Shown: positions 16,841 to 24,385 of the stretch, one piece after another
Numbering within the stretch: the stretch's first letter is position 1
Layout: every line of letters starts with the position of its first letter
Source of the DNA: Brochothrix thermosphacta DSM 20171 = FSL F6-1036
Lineage (GTDB): Bacteria > Bacillota > Bacilli > Lactobacillales > Listeriaceae
DNA: 64,000 nt
Assembly: GCF_036884295.1 (NCBI RefSeq)
Contig: NZ_CP145608.1
Span: forward strand, 2,314,285-2,378,284
Direction of reading: 5' to 3'
Notes under the pieces: model-generated
Databases searched by the model: none
The model's input: only the letters and a program-made list of their open reading frames with translations
Told to the model about the DNA's origin: nothing
Translations under genes and position numbers: made by a program

Positions 16841-17863
16841 ATGACCATCTCATTAAGTATTTTAGAACAAAGTATCCAACCGCATGATTTTGATTTAAAA
16901 GATGTATTAACAGAAACAGTAGCCTTAGCACAACTTGCTGAGTCTTTGAATTTCAAACGTTTTTGGGTAGCTGAGCATCATAATATGGCGAGTGCAGCTG
17001 GCTCAGCGCCTGAAATTTTGCTTGCTTACTTAGCTGCAAAAACAGAAAAAATACAATTAGCGTCGGGTGGTGTCATGTTGCAACATTACAGTCCTTTTAA
17101 AGTGGTTGAGCAATTTAACACATTGAATAATTTAGCCGATGGACGTATTAGCCTCGGTGTTGGTAAAGCACCCGGTGGTCTACAGTCATCTACTCAAGCA
17201 CTACAAGAAGGTTTCGCTAGTGATACCGCACCTTCATTTGAAGAAAAATTAGCAACATTGACACATTTCACACGCCATGACTTTGTGGAAGGGCATCCCT
17301 ACGCTGACTTAAAAGCGCAACCAGATGTGGGGACACCTCTACCCTTATATTTATTGGGTGGCAGTGTAACAAGCGCTATTTTAGCAGCCGGACTGGGCAT
17401 CAATTTCGTTTACGCCCATTTTATTAACGGTGACGACACGCTGTTAAAAGATGTTCACACAGCCTATCATCAGCATTTCACAGGTGATACTCCTAACTTT
17501 CAATTAGCATCGGTTTATGCGCTTGCCTCATCGAAGGCTGCAGCCGAAAAACTAATTACCGTTGGCAAAGGCTTTCGGGTTGTTTCAGCAGATGGTAAAA
17601 AGTTAAATCTCAATACGCGTGAACAAGTGGATAGCTATGTCGCTACGCTGGATCAATCCTACGAAGTGATACAACAGCAGGCTGGTCGATTTGTCGGAAC
17701 GCCCGCAGCGGTTTTACAACAATTACATGATTTCCATACAACCTATGGCATCAGTGATTTTATCGCCGTCACACCGATTGAAGATGCAGCAGCAAAACGA
17801 AGCTCCATTACAGCTTTAGGAGCATTGCTCCCCCAACTAAAAATCTTAGAGAAAGTGGTGTAA
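16841..17863 (+). CDS. ytmO: Luciferase-like flavin monooxygenase YtmO-like
   Basis: 340 residues of the bacterial luciferase-like TIM-barrel family: SLSILEQSIQPHDF at the N-terminus, FWVAEHHNMASAAGSAPEIL around residues 46-65, and ISLGVGKAPGGLQS. FMNH2-dependent, it probably oxidises an imported S-modified cysteine. It belongs to the conserved ytm operon; the FMN reductase is encoded by the first gene. RBS AAAGGAGG precedes ATG, 12 bp after tcyN. The exact substrate is inferred from synteny only. Confidence 0.83.
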   Translation: MTISLSILEQSIQPHDFDLKDVLTETVALAQLAESLNFKRFWVAEHHNMASAAGSAPEILLAYLAAKTEKIQLASGGVMLQHYSPFKVVEQFNTLNNLADGRISLGVGKAPGGLQSSTQALQEGFASDTAPSFEEKLATLTHFTRHDFVEGHPYADLKAQPDVGTPLPLYLLGGSVTSAILAAGLGINFVYAHFINGDDTLLKDVHTAYHQHFTGDTPNFQLASVYALASSKAAAEKLITVGKGFRVVSADGKKLNLNTREQVDSYVATLDQSYEVIQQQAGRFVGTPAAVLQQLHDFHTTYGISDFIAVTPIEDAAAKRSSITALGALLPQLKILEKVV

Positions 17864-17866
17864 TAG

Positions 17867-18139
17867 ATGACTGAAAATACACAAAAAGTAATTGTTTGGA
17901 GTAAAAAAGGTTGCCATTATTGCCAAGATGTAAAGGATTACCTTACAGAGAACTACATCCCCTATACTGATATTGATGTGACTGAAAATGATAATTTACG
18001 CGATGTTCTTGATGCTAAATATGGTATTCGTTATGTGCCTGTTGTTGAAATCGGCACGGGTTCTAACGATTACAAAGCCGTCACTGATATTGGGATTGAA
18101 CATCTTGCCAAAGCACTTAAAACGAAAGAGGTGATATAA
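17867..18139 (+). CDS. ytnI: Glutaredoxin-like protein YtnI
   Basis: 90 residues with thioredoxin fold and redox pair Cys16-His-Tyr-Cys19 in KKGCHYCQDVKDYL; a VPVVEI cis-Pro segment follows. It is likely a thiol reductant for the sulfur pathway. It starts 3 bp after ytmO, and its TAA overlaps the ATG of the next gene by one base (TAATG), so translation of the last gene is coupled. Confidence 0.83.
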   Translation: MTENTQKVIVWSKKGCHYCQDVKDYLTENYIPYTDIDVTENDNLRDVLDAKYGIRYVPVVEIGTGSNDYKAVTDIGIEHLAKALKTKEVI

Positions 18140-19470
18140 TGGGACGTTCAGACAAACTAAAATTCGGTGCCATTTTACATGGTGTTGGCGGTTCAACAGA
18201 TGGTTGGCGCCACCCTAGTGTTGATCCTGCAACGAGTACAAATTTTGATGCATACAAGTACAAAGCCTTAACAAGCGAACGGGGGTTATTTAGTTTTGTT
18301 TTCATTGCCGACGGGCTTTATATTTCAGATAAATCAATCCCGCACTTCTTGAATCGTTTTGAACCTATCACAGTTCTTTCTGCGCTTGCTGCAGTTACAC
18401 AACATGTTGGTTTAATCGCTACTATTTCTACTTCTTTTAGTGACCCGTTCACTATTTCACGTCAATTATTATCACTTGATCATCTGAGTAACGGGCGTGC
18501 CGGTTGGAACTTAGTGACCTCGCCACAAGAAGGCGCTGCCCACAATTTCAGCAAAGCTCACCTCCCATCTCATGCTGAACGCTATGAAATTGCACAAGAG
18601 CATCTTGATGTTGTGCGTGGTTTATGGGACTCATGGGAAGATGATGCTTTTACATATGATAAAAAAACAGGACAGTTTTTTGACCCTGAAAAATTACATC
18701 GCCTTAATCATCAAGGTAAATATTTCCAAGTCAACGGTCCTTTAAATGTCCAACGCTCTAAGCAAGGGTATCCGCTTGTTTTTCAAGCAGGCGCTTCAAC
18801 AGCTGGAAAGTCATTTGCAGCTTCAAACGCCGATTCAATTTTCACAATGTCAGAATCATTGGAGAAAGCAAAAGACTTTTATCGTGATGTAAAAGAACAA
18901 GCAACAGCCGCAGGGCGCAATGCCAGCACACTTCGTATTTTCCCTGGTATTAGCCCAATTGTTGCTGAATCAAAAGAAGCAGCTGAGGCCAAATACCAAG
19001 AATTTGCTGCTCTTGTTCCAATCGAAAATGCCGTCACTTATCTTGGGCGCTACTTTGACGATTATGATCTAACGCAGTTTGATTTGGATGCTCCTTTCCC
19101 TGATTTAGGTGATATTGGTAAAAATGCTTTCCAAAGTTTTTCAGATAATATGAAAAAACGCGCCAAAGAAGAAGGTCTCACCTTACGGTAAGCAGCTATT
19201 GAAGCAGCAACACCACGCCCCCAATTTATTGGCACGGCTAAAGATGTCGCTGACAAAATTGAGGAGTGGTTTGAAGAAGAGGCAGCCGATGGTTTCATCA
19301 TCAGCTCCGACATCCCTAACTCGCTAGATGACTTCGTTGATTATGTCATTCCGCTTCTACAAGAACGTGGCATCTATGATACTGCCTACGACAGCAATAC
19401 ATTGCGAGGCAATTTAAATATTCCGCTTCCAGACAATCGTTATACATTAAAAAAGCAGAAAACTCATTAA
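18139..19470 (+). pseudogene. ytnJ: YtnJ-like NtaA/SnaA/DszA monooxygenase gene interrupted by in-frame TAA
   Basis: The frame opens at 18139 and encodes 350 residues of an NtaA/DszA-type FMNH2-dependent monooxygenase (KLKFGAILHGVGGSTDGWRH; GLIATISTSFSDPFTISRQL; GRAGWNLVTSP). It then meets TAA at 19189-19191. The same frame continues without interruption to TAA at 19468-19470, encoding a family-typical C-terminal part with PRPQFIGTAKDVADKIEEWF, DGFIISSDIP and FVDYVIPLLQERG. Whole length would be 443 codons, matching B. subtilis YtnJ (about 442). A single base change (GAA or CAA to TAA) explains it. The truncated product lacks the last quarter, including part of the barrel, so it is probably inactive unless the stop is read through or is a sequencing error. 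Confidence 0.88.
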
Positions 19471-19532
19471 ATTGACAACTATTAGAATAGAATAAAAACA
19501 GAACTGCCCTCTTTCAAGAAACAAATAAAAAA

Positions 19533-19568
19533 ACATTTCGTGTTGAATTCAAAATTAAATTTAACACG
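19533..19568. repeat. Left hairpin repeat flanking the toxin-antitoxin pair
   Basis: CGTGTTGAATT and AATTTAACACG form an 11-bp stem (one G-T pair). A related 36-bp sequence with 29 matching positions and the same hairpin lies at 20721-20757, on the far side of the two toxin-antitoxin cassettes, in the same orientation. It may also act as a weak terminator for the sulfur operon, although no clean T-run follows. Confidence 0.5.
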
Positions 19569-19716
19569 AGATTCTTTTAGTGTAAGCGTATAGGAAGTCA
19601 TATTTAGAAAGAGATTTCTCTAAAACGAGCAGAAAAGAAGAGCCATAAACGCTAACTTCGATTCTTTTACAAGTCCTTACTTCATTACTGTGTAGTCGCT
19701 TCGTGACTTTTTATTG

Positions 19717-19745
19717 TTGCAACTTTTCTTAGTATCAGTTACACT
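19717..19745 (+). promoter_or_regulatory. Promoter of antitoxin RNA A
   Basis: TTGCAA at 19717-19722, a 17-bp spacer and TACACT at 19740-19745. Both hexamers and the spacer length are identical in the second cassette although the spacer bases differ, which supports function. Start of transcription is expected near 19752. Confidence 0.7.
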
Positions 19746-19751
19746 AAAAGC

Positions 19752-19874
19752 ACATAAAAAAAGACACTAGCTTCAACTAGTGTCCGTGTAGAACCGTTTA
19801 AGACGGTAGCTATACAATTAATAGAATTTAAATAACCGTAAACTCGCTAAAGTTTTTGACGGTTATTTTTTTTG
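19752..19874 (+). ncRNA. Antisense antitoxin RNA A (RatA-like)
   Basis: About 120 nt from the promoter above to a terminator whose stem AATAACCGT/ACGGTTATT (19831-19839 and 19859-19867) is followed by a T-run ending near 19874. It also contains the hairpin GACACTAG/CTAGTGTC. The RNA is complementary to the whole 3' part of the toxin message, including the last few codons, the arrangement of txpA/ratA in B. subtilis. Pairing of the overlapping 3' ends would block translation or trigger RNase III decay. Confidence 0.7.
19756..19784 (-). terminator. Terminator of toxin mRNA A
   Basis: On the minus strand the perfect stem GACACTAG/CTAGTGTC (19763-19770 and 19777-19784) is followed by seven T. 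Toxin mRNA would therefore be about 300 nt, running from about 20055 to 19756. Confidence 0.8.
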
Positions 19875-19967
19875 GTCTAATTTTATGAATACCACAACCA
19901 GTGTTAATAATGAAATGATGAACATTCCAAAAACAAACATTAGTTGTAGTGACTCAAAAATAGTCAC
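19863..19967 (-). CDS. Holin-like type I toxin peptide, copy A (34 aa)
   Basis: A 34-residue peptide starting with GTG at 19967, preceded by the strong RBS AGGAAAGG. It has a short charged N-terminus (MTIFESLQ), a single membrane helix (LMFVFGMFIISLLTLVVVFI) and a charged tail (KLDQKK). This is the pattern of the TxpA/BsrG/holin-like toxin group, which damages the membrane or envelope when over-expressed. A near-identical second copy follows 534 bp away. An antisense RNA overlaps its 3' end. The long 5' leader, about 90 nt, could fold over the RBS as in other type I toxins. Confidence 0.85.
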   Translation of the reverse strand: MTIFESLQLMFVFGMFIISLLTLVVVFIKLDQKK

Positions 19968-20061
19968 AAAAAGGCCTTTCCTTTCCTAGATTGGACACCT
20001 ATTTCCATAAGCATCACCACCCTTCGGGATAGCCACCGTCTTCCACTTCTCTACCTCAATT

Positions 20062-20089
20062 ACTATAACATATTCAATCCTCAATCGAA
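20062..20089 (-). promoter_or_regulatory. Promoter of toxin mRNA A
   Basis: On the minus strand an extended -10 box TGTTATAGT (20062-20070) is preceded at 16 bp by TTCGAT (20084-20089). The extended -10 is conserved in cassette B. Confidence 0.6.
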
Positions 20090-20251
20090 TGTTTAAACTA
20101 AATGACTACTCACGGTATAGCCTATCCAAAGTAAGTCGTTTAGAAAGCGATTGTTATGAAATTAGCAAAAAAGAAGAGCAGTAAATACTAACTTCGATTC
20201 TTTCACAATTCCTTACTTCATTGCTGAGCAGCCGCTCCGTGACTTTTGTTG

Positions 20252-20280
20252 TTGCAAGTTTTCTTTGTATCAGTTACACT
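20252..20280 (+). promoter_or_regulatory. Promoter of antitoxin RNA B
   Basis: TTGCAA at 20252-20257, 17-bp spacer, TACACT at 20275-20280; same hexamers as cassette A. Confidence 0.7.
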
Positions 20281-20286
20281 GAAAGT

Positions 20287-20408
20287 ACATAAAAAAGACA
20301 CTAGCTTCAACTAGTGTCTGTGTAGAACCGTTTAAGACGGTAGCTATACAATTATTCTATTGAAAGATAACCGTTAACCTGCTAAAGTTTGGACGGTTAT
20401 TTTTTTTT
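20287..20408 (+). ncRNA. Antisense antitoxin RNA B (RatA-like)
   Basis: About 120 nt, ending in the stem ATAACCGT/ACGGTTAT (20367-20374 and 20393-20400) followed by eight T. Layout equals copy A. Between the two copies the toxin-mRNA terminator stem and the block around GTAGAACCGTTTAAGACGG are identical, while the terminator loop has diverged (for example AAACTCGCTAAAGTTTTTG against TAACCTGCTAAAGTTTGG). Such loop changes could limit cross-talk between the copies. Confidence 0.7.
20290..20318 (-). terminator. Terminator of toxin mRNA B
   Basis: Minus-strand stem GACACTAG/CTAGTGTC (20297-20304 and 20311-20318) followed by six T, identical to copy A. Confidence 0.8.
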
Positions 20409-20501
20409 GTCTAATTTAATGAGTACTACAACCAACATTAATAATGAAATGATAAACATTCCAAAAACCAACATTAGTTGTAGTGACTCAAAAATAGTCA
20501 C
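20397..20501 (-). CDS. Holin-like type I toxin peptide, copy B (34 aa)
   Basis: 34 residues from GTG 20501 with RBS AGGAAAGG. It differs from copy A at five positions, all conservative or in the tail (LMLVFGMFIISLLMLVVVLI, then KLDKKK). Keeping the frame, the hydrophobic helix and the charged ends while DNA has diverged suggests selection on the peptide. Same promoter, terminator and antisense RNA arrangement as copy A. Confidence 0.85.
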   Translation of the reverse strand: MTIFESLQLMLVFGMFIISLLMLVVVLIKLDKKK

Positions 20502-20595
20502 AAAAAAGCCTTTCCTTTCCTAGATTGGACACCTATTTCCATAAGCATCACCACCCTTCAGGATAGCCACCGTCTTCCACTTCTCTACCTCAATT

Positions 20596-20623
20596 ACTAT
20601 AACATACTAGATCCTCAATCTAA
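20596..20623 (-). promoter_or_regulatory. Promoter of toxin mRNA B
   Basis: Minus-strand extended -10 TGTTATAGT (20596-20604) with TTAGAT 16 bp upstream (20618-20623). Transcript start near 20589. Confidence 0.6.
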
Positions 20624-20720
20624 TATTTAAACTACATGACCATTCTTGTTATCAAAATGAATAATTGGTATATAATATAGAAATTATGTAGCACACTTGT
20701 TCATGGGATTAATATAAAAA

Positions 20721-20757
20721 AGCATTTCTTGTCGAATTAAAAACTCAATTTAACAGG
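20721..20757. repeat. Right hairpin repeat flanking the toxin-antitoxin pair
   Basis: Same orientation and 29 of 36 matching positions to 19533-19568; the stem CTTGT-GAATT/AATTT-ACAGG is retained. The two flank the doubled cassette, which suggests a duplicated or mobile unit, or simply further repeat copies. Confidence 0.45.
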
Positions 20758-20835
20758 CGATGATTTTAACACGTGTGTGTTTGTCTTTCACTCGCGACAC
20801 ATATAGTCGCTATTCATACTTCTTCAACCCCTTTG

Positions 20836-20880
20836 TTTCTGAACGGCTTATTTTACTTTTAGTTTTCTCCAGTATTTACC
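20836..20880 (-). repeat. Degenerate duplicate of the thiE 3' end
   Basis: A 19-bp identical block (TTTTACTTTTAGTTTTCTC), with GAACG five bases before it and CAGTA nearby, repeats the 3' coding end of thiE (20958-21000) about 120 bp downstream of it. The rest between 20758 and 20934 holds no gene that I can see. This is probably a relic of a small duplication. Confidence 0.5.
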
Positions 20881-20934
20881 AAACAACTCCTTTGAAATTT
20901 CAAAAATAATATTTTGATAAAAACAATCAAATTT

Positions 20935-21612
20935 TTATTTCCTCCAATTTCTTTGGAGCTGAACGTTTGGTTTTACTTTTAGTTTTCTCACAGTAGTTTG
21001 TTTATCTATGCTTTGAGCTATTTCAGAGATAACAGCGATGCCATCAATCCCTGTTTCACGAACAATTTGTACGTTTGTGCTTGTAATTCCTCCAATAGCC
21101 ACTTGGGGTATCGCAGAACTTAGTGCTTGGCAGTCTTTTAACAATTCAATGCCCACAGTGGCTTGAGCATCAATTTTTGACACTGTATTGAATACAGGAC
21201 CAATACCAATATATGCTAAGTCTTTTTGCGTCATTGCTTCTTCAAATTCGCTTAATGTATTGGTAGATAAACCTATTGCCAAACTATTTTTCACATGCTC
21301 AACCGTTTCTGCGAGTGCTGTATCCGATTGACCAATATGAATCGCATCCGCTTGTATTTTCATAGCTAGCGCAATATCATCATTCACAATAAAAGGAATA
21401 TCATAGCGTAGACATAACTTTTGACACGCTCGAGCAACTCTTTCAATATCATCAGGTTGAGACAAACTGCGCGGCCCTTTTTCACGATACTGAAAAGCTG
21501 TAATACCAGCATCTAAGGCTTCTTCTAGCATGTCTGTTAGTGTTTGACCCATTGGTACATCTTGTGTACCCGCAATAAAATAAACGTTTAATGCCGCTCG
21601 CCAATTAATCAT
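20935..21612 (-). CDS. thiE: Thiamine-phosphate synthase
   Basis: 225 residues, TIM barrel. QYREKGPRS (about 40-48) binds pyrophosphate, FIVNDDIALA and DAIHIGQSD follow, and YIGIGPVF sits near the thiazole site. It joins HMP-pyrophosphate and thiazole phosphate to thiamine phosphate. ATG 21612 is chosen: AGAGGAAG is just upstream and it overlaps the thiD stop by 8 bp. The C-terminal tail (RKLKVKPNVQLQRNWRK) is basic and longer than usual, and its DNA is partly duplicated downstream. Confidence 0.93.
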   Translation of the reverse strand: MINWRAALNVYFIAGTQDVPMGQTLTDMLEEALDAGITAFQYREKGPRSLSQPDDIERVARACQKLCLRYDIPFIVNDDIALAMKIQADAIHIGQSDTALAETVEHVKNSLAIGLSTNTLSEFEEAMTQKDLAYIGIGPVFNTVSKIDAQATVGIELLKDCQALSSAIPQVAIGGITSTNVQIVRETGIDGIAVISEIAQSIDKQTTVRKLKVKPNVQLQRNWRK

Positions 21613-22417
21613 TGTTATCTTCCTCTCGGTAAGCCCAATGATTCGTTGGTCCATGTCCATGGCCAATACCTAAGCCGTTAGCAATAGCAGACTGAATAAA
21701 CGCTTTTGCGATGACAACCGCTTCTTGTATGCTATGTCCCTTTGCTATTTCAGCAGTGATACACGCGCCCAAAGTACAACCGGTACCATGTGTATCTTTG
21801 GTTTCAATACGTTCACCATGCAGCCATGCCTCTTCACCATTCTCTAATAAGATATAATCGACCGTGACAGTGGGATTAGAACCATGCCCTCCTTTAATAA
21901 GGACATTACGACAGCCCATTGCTTGTAGCCTCTCAGCCGCATTCTCCATATCTGCTTCAGTAGTGATAGTCATACCACTTAAAGCCTCAGCTTCAGGTAA
22001 ATTTGGTGTCACTATGGTGGCTAATGGCAATAACTCTGTTTTCAATACCTCTAATGCTTCTTCTGCCATCAATGAAGCGCCGCCCTTAGCAATCATGACA
22101 GGGTCTACGATAAGTGGAATATCTGGGTATCCTTTAAGAATATCACTCACAGTTTGAATATAACTCGCATCCACCAACATTCCTGTTTTGATAGCGGATA
22201 GCTCAAAATCACTGAGCAGTGCTTCTAGTTGTTGTTTTACTCCAATAAGTGGCACAGGGTAAACATTCTGAACGCCTAACGTATTTTGCACTGTAACAGC
22301 TGTGATTACAGATGTGCCATAGACCCTTCGTTCTTGAAACGTTTTAATATCCGCTTGAATACCTGCGCCACCGCCACTATCACTACCAGCGATTGTACAT
22401 ACTTGTGGTATTGTCAT
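21605..22417 (-). CDS. thiD: Hydroxymethylpyrimidine/phosphomethylpyrimidine kinase
   Basis: 270 residues of the ribokinase fold: TIAGSDSGGGAGIQADIKTF at the N-terminus, DPVMIAKGGASLM, and the ATP/anion-hole motif TKDTHGTGCTLGACI. It phosphorylates HMP twice to HMP-PP for ThiE. It overlaps thiM by 4 bp (ATGA) and thiE by 8 bp, so the three are one coupled transcription unit. Confidence 0.94.
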   Translation of the reverse strand: MTIPQVCTIAGSDSGGGAGIQADIKTFQERRVYGTSVITAVTVQNTLGVQNVYPVPLIGVKQQLEALLSDFELSAIKTGMLVDASYIQTVSDILKGYPDIPLIVDPVMIAKGGASLMAEEALEVLKTELLPLATIVTPNLPEAEALSGMTITTEADMENAAERLQAMGCRNVLIKGGHGSNPTVTVDYILLENGEEAWLHGERIETKDTHGTGCTLGACITAEIAKGHSIQEAVVIAKAFIQSAIANGLGIGHGHGPTNHWAYREEDNND

Positions 22418-23220
22418 TTATCCACACCCTCCCATCGATTAATTTTCTTGTGTTGTTGATACTGAGGCACTGTTAAATTTGCCAATCCATCCATAAAATG
22501 AACTCTAAACGATCCAGGTCCATTGGATTGTTGTTTGGCTTTCTCGCCAACAATACCATAGGCAGCATGTGCAGTAATAATGGCCTCAATTACTTCCGTT
22601 TTATTAGCACAGGCGATAAAAGCGCCACAAACACCACTCAATAAACAACCCATTCCTGTGACTTGCGCCATCAGCGAAACCCCATTCCTAATTTCTGCGG
22701 ATTCCCGTCCATTTGTAATATAGTCAACTTCACCACTCACCGCCACGATACAGTTGAAGCGTTGGGCAACCTTATTCGCCATCTCAGAAACCGAAACCTT
22801 CCCTTGACCAGCATCTACGCCTTTAGCTTGCCACTCTACCTCAGCTAAATTTGCTATTTCACCGCTATTCCCACGAATCAATGTCACGTTCACTGCTGCT
22901 AAAATTTCGCGCGCCTTTTCTTGACGGTAGCTGCTTGCACCGACTCCAACTGGATCTAATACCACTGGTACATCTGCTTTATTTGCAGCGGTGCCTGCTA
23001 TCATCATCGCTTCTACACCTGCAGATGTTAACGTTCCAATATTAAGGACAAGTGCTTTGGAAATGCTTGCTATACTAGCGACTTCTTCAACCGCATAAGC
23101 CATGACCGGGGAAGCACCCATTGCTAGTAAACCATTTGCGACATCATTTGCTACCACTTGATTGGTCATATTATGCACCAACGGGTTGTTTACTCTCACC
23201 TTTTCCAATAAGTGTGTCAT
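22414..23220 (-). CDS. thiM: Hydroxyethylthiazole kinase
   Basis: 268 residues. PLVHNMTNQVVANDVANGLLA opens the fold, DPVGVGASSYR is the substrate loop and QVTGMGCLLSGVCGAF the ATP-binding anion hole with the conserved Cys. It phosphorylates the thiazole moiety for salvage. ATG 23220 has AAGGAGGAG 10 bases upstream; the frame extends eight codons further without an RBS. It lies directly behind a TPP riboswitch. Confidence 0.94.
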   Translation of the reverse strand: MTHLLEKVRVNNPLVHNMTNQVVANDVANGLLAMGASPVMAYAVEEVASIASISKALVLNIGTLTSAGVEAMMIAGTAANKADVPVVLDPVGVGASSYRQEKAREILAAVNVTLIRGNSGEIANLAEVEWQAKGVDAGQGKVSVSEMANKVAQRFNCIVAVSGEVDYITNGRESAEIRNGVSLMAQVTGMGCLLSGVCGAFIACANKTEVIEAIITAHAAYGIVGEKAKQQSNGPGSFRVHFMDGLANLTVPQYQQHKKINRWEGVDK

Positions 23221-23270
23221 TTTTTTCTTCTCCTCCTTCTGCAACTGATTGAACGTTACCTAGAAACAAC

Positions 23271-23302
23271 AAAAAAAGCCATTCTCTTAAAGAAAATGGC
23301 TT
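23271..23302 (-). terminator. Attenuator terminator of the TPP riboswitch
   Basis: On the minus strand AAGCCATTTTCTT pairs with AGAGAATGGCTT and is followed by seven T, between aptamer and thiM. TPP binding is expected to favour this stem and stop transcription of thiMDE. Confidence 0.88.
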
Positions 23303-23341
23303 CACCGTAGGAAACACAAACGAGACGTGTCCCTTCACTTC

Positions 23342-23428
23342 TGCCACATTTCCTCCGCTGGTACTAACCAGATCAGGTCCAAGGGTCAGGACAAACCTAT
23401 CTCAGCCTTAAAAAAGGCCCCCCTAGTG
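23342..23428 (-). promoter_or_regulatory. TPP riboswitch (THI element)
   Basis: The minus strand shows the conserved aptamer: ACTAGGGGGGCC (P1/P2), GGCTGAGATAGG, GACCCTTGGACCTGATCTGG and TTAGTACCAGCGGAGGAA. The order and spacing match the thiamine pyrophosphate aptamer. It sits 120 bp ahead of thiM with a terminator between, so control is by transcription attenuation: high TPP turns the salvage operon off. Confidence 0.95.
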
Positions 23429-23490
23429 GTATCGATTCAATTCACTTAAAGAATAGCACGCTTAACAGATTGTCGCAAGTTGTGGCACTT

Positions 23491-24369
23491 TTACTGTTTT
23501 TGAAAATAGTCGGTGAGTTCTGTGATAAACCTTTGTGCCGCTTTACTCAAATAACGATCATTGCGATAAATAATGGCTAATGACCGTTGTGGTGCGTCTT
23601 CTATTGGAATAGCTATCATATCTTTCTCCTCAAACGCTTCAATTAATTTATGGGGTTGGATTGAAGCCCCAACTCCCGCTTCAATCAATTGAAAGATGGC
23701 CGTTGAAGAACCAGGTGCCATTATCGGTTCTACACGAATGCCTTGTGTCAAACACCAACGGTCAATTAAATCACGGCCATAAAAACCTTTTGGGTATAAA
23801 ATCAATGGTATATCTGCTAATTCACTAATTTCAATTTTTTTCCGTGTCGCCAAGTGACTTTTTTTAGATACAAAAAGGCAATAGGATTCTTTGAAAATTG
23901 GACGTGCTGTTAATTGTGAATGTGCGGGTTCCACTAAGGCTAATCCAATATCTACTTCATTAAGCAATACTTTATTGGGAATATCAATTGAAGGGATTAC
24001 CTCGATATGGACAGACGGAAAGTCACGATGAAAGGCCACTAATAATTCAGTCAAATGATAATCCAAATCAGAAGGTAGCACTGCAACACGCAATGTCCCA
24101 CTGTATGCATCTTTTAAATCATCTATCGCTGTTTGGGCGTTTTCCAATTCTTTAATTGCTTTGATAGCATACCGTTGTAGAATCAAACCGGCTTCTGTTT
24201 GCACTGTTTTTTTACCTAGACGATCAAATAAAGGCACACCCACCTCGCCCTCTAACACACGGATCTGCTGACTTAAAGTTGGTTGTGAAATACCGATTTT
24301 GAAAGCTGCTTCTGAAAAATGTAATTCCTCACATAATGTTAAAAAATAGTGTAAATGTCGCAATTCCAT
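23491..24369 (-). CDS. LysR-family regulator (CynR-like)
   Basis: 292 residues: HTH ELHFSEAAFKIGISQPTLSQ followed by QIRVLEGEVGVPLFDRLGKK, then a typical effector domain. It is similar in length and wording to CynR/CysL-type regulators. It is divergent from a CynX/NimT-type transporter gene, with a LysR box in between, and so probably controls it. No cyanase or carbonic anhydrase gene lies nearby, so the effector is unlikely to be simply cyanate. Confidence 0.83.
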   Translation of the reverse strand: MELRHLHYFLTLCEELHFSEAAFKIGISQPTLSQQIRVLEGEVGVPLFDRLGKKTVQTEAGLILQRYAIKAIKELENAQTAIDDLKDAYSGTLRVAVLPSDLDYHLTELLVAFHRDFPSVHIEVIPSIDIPNKVLLNEVDIGLALVEPAHSQLTARPIFKESYCLFVSKKSHLATRKKIEISELADIPLILYPKGFYGRDLIDRWCLTQGIRVEPIMAPGSSTAIFQLIEAGVGASIQPHKLIEAFEEKDMIAIPIEDAPQRSLAIIYRNDRYLSKAAQRFITELTDYFQKQ

Positions 24370-24385
24370 TATTCCACCTCTTCCT

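Noticed and set aside
19189-19191. Recoded stop (selenocysteine or pyrrolysine) in the YtnJ-like gene
   Set aside because: The codon is TAA, which is not used for either, and no recoding hairpin is seen.
23342-23428. T-box or SAM riboswitch
   Set aside because: All conserved blocks match the TPP aptamer, and the downstream genes are thiamine genes.
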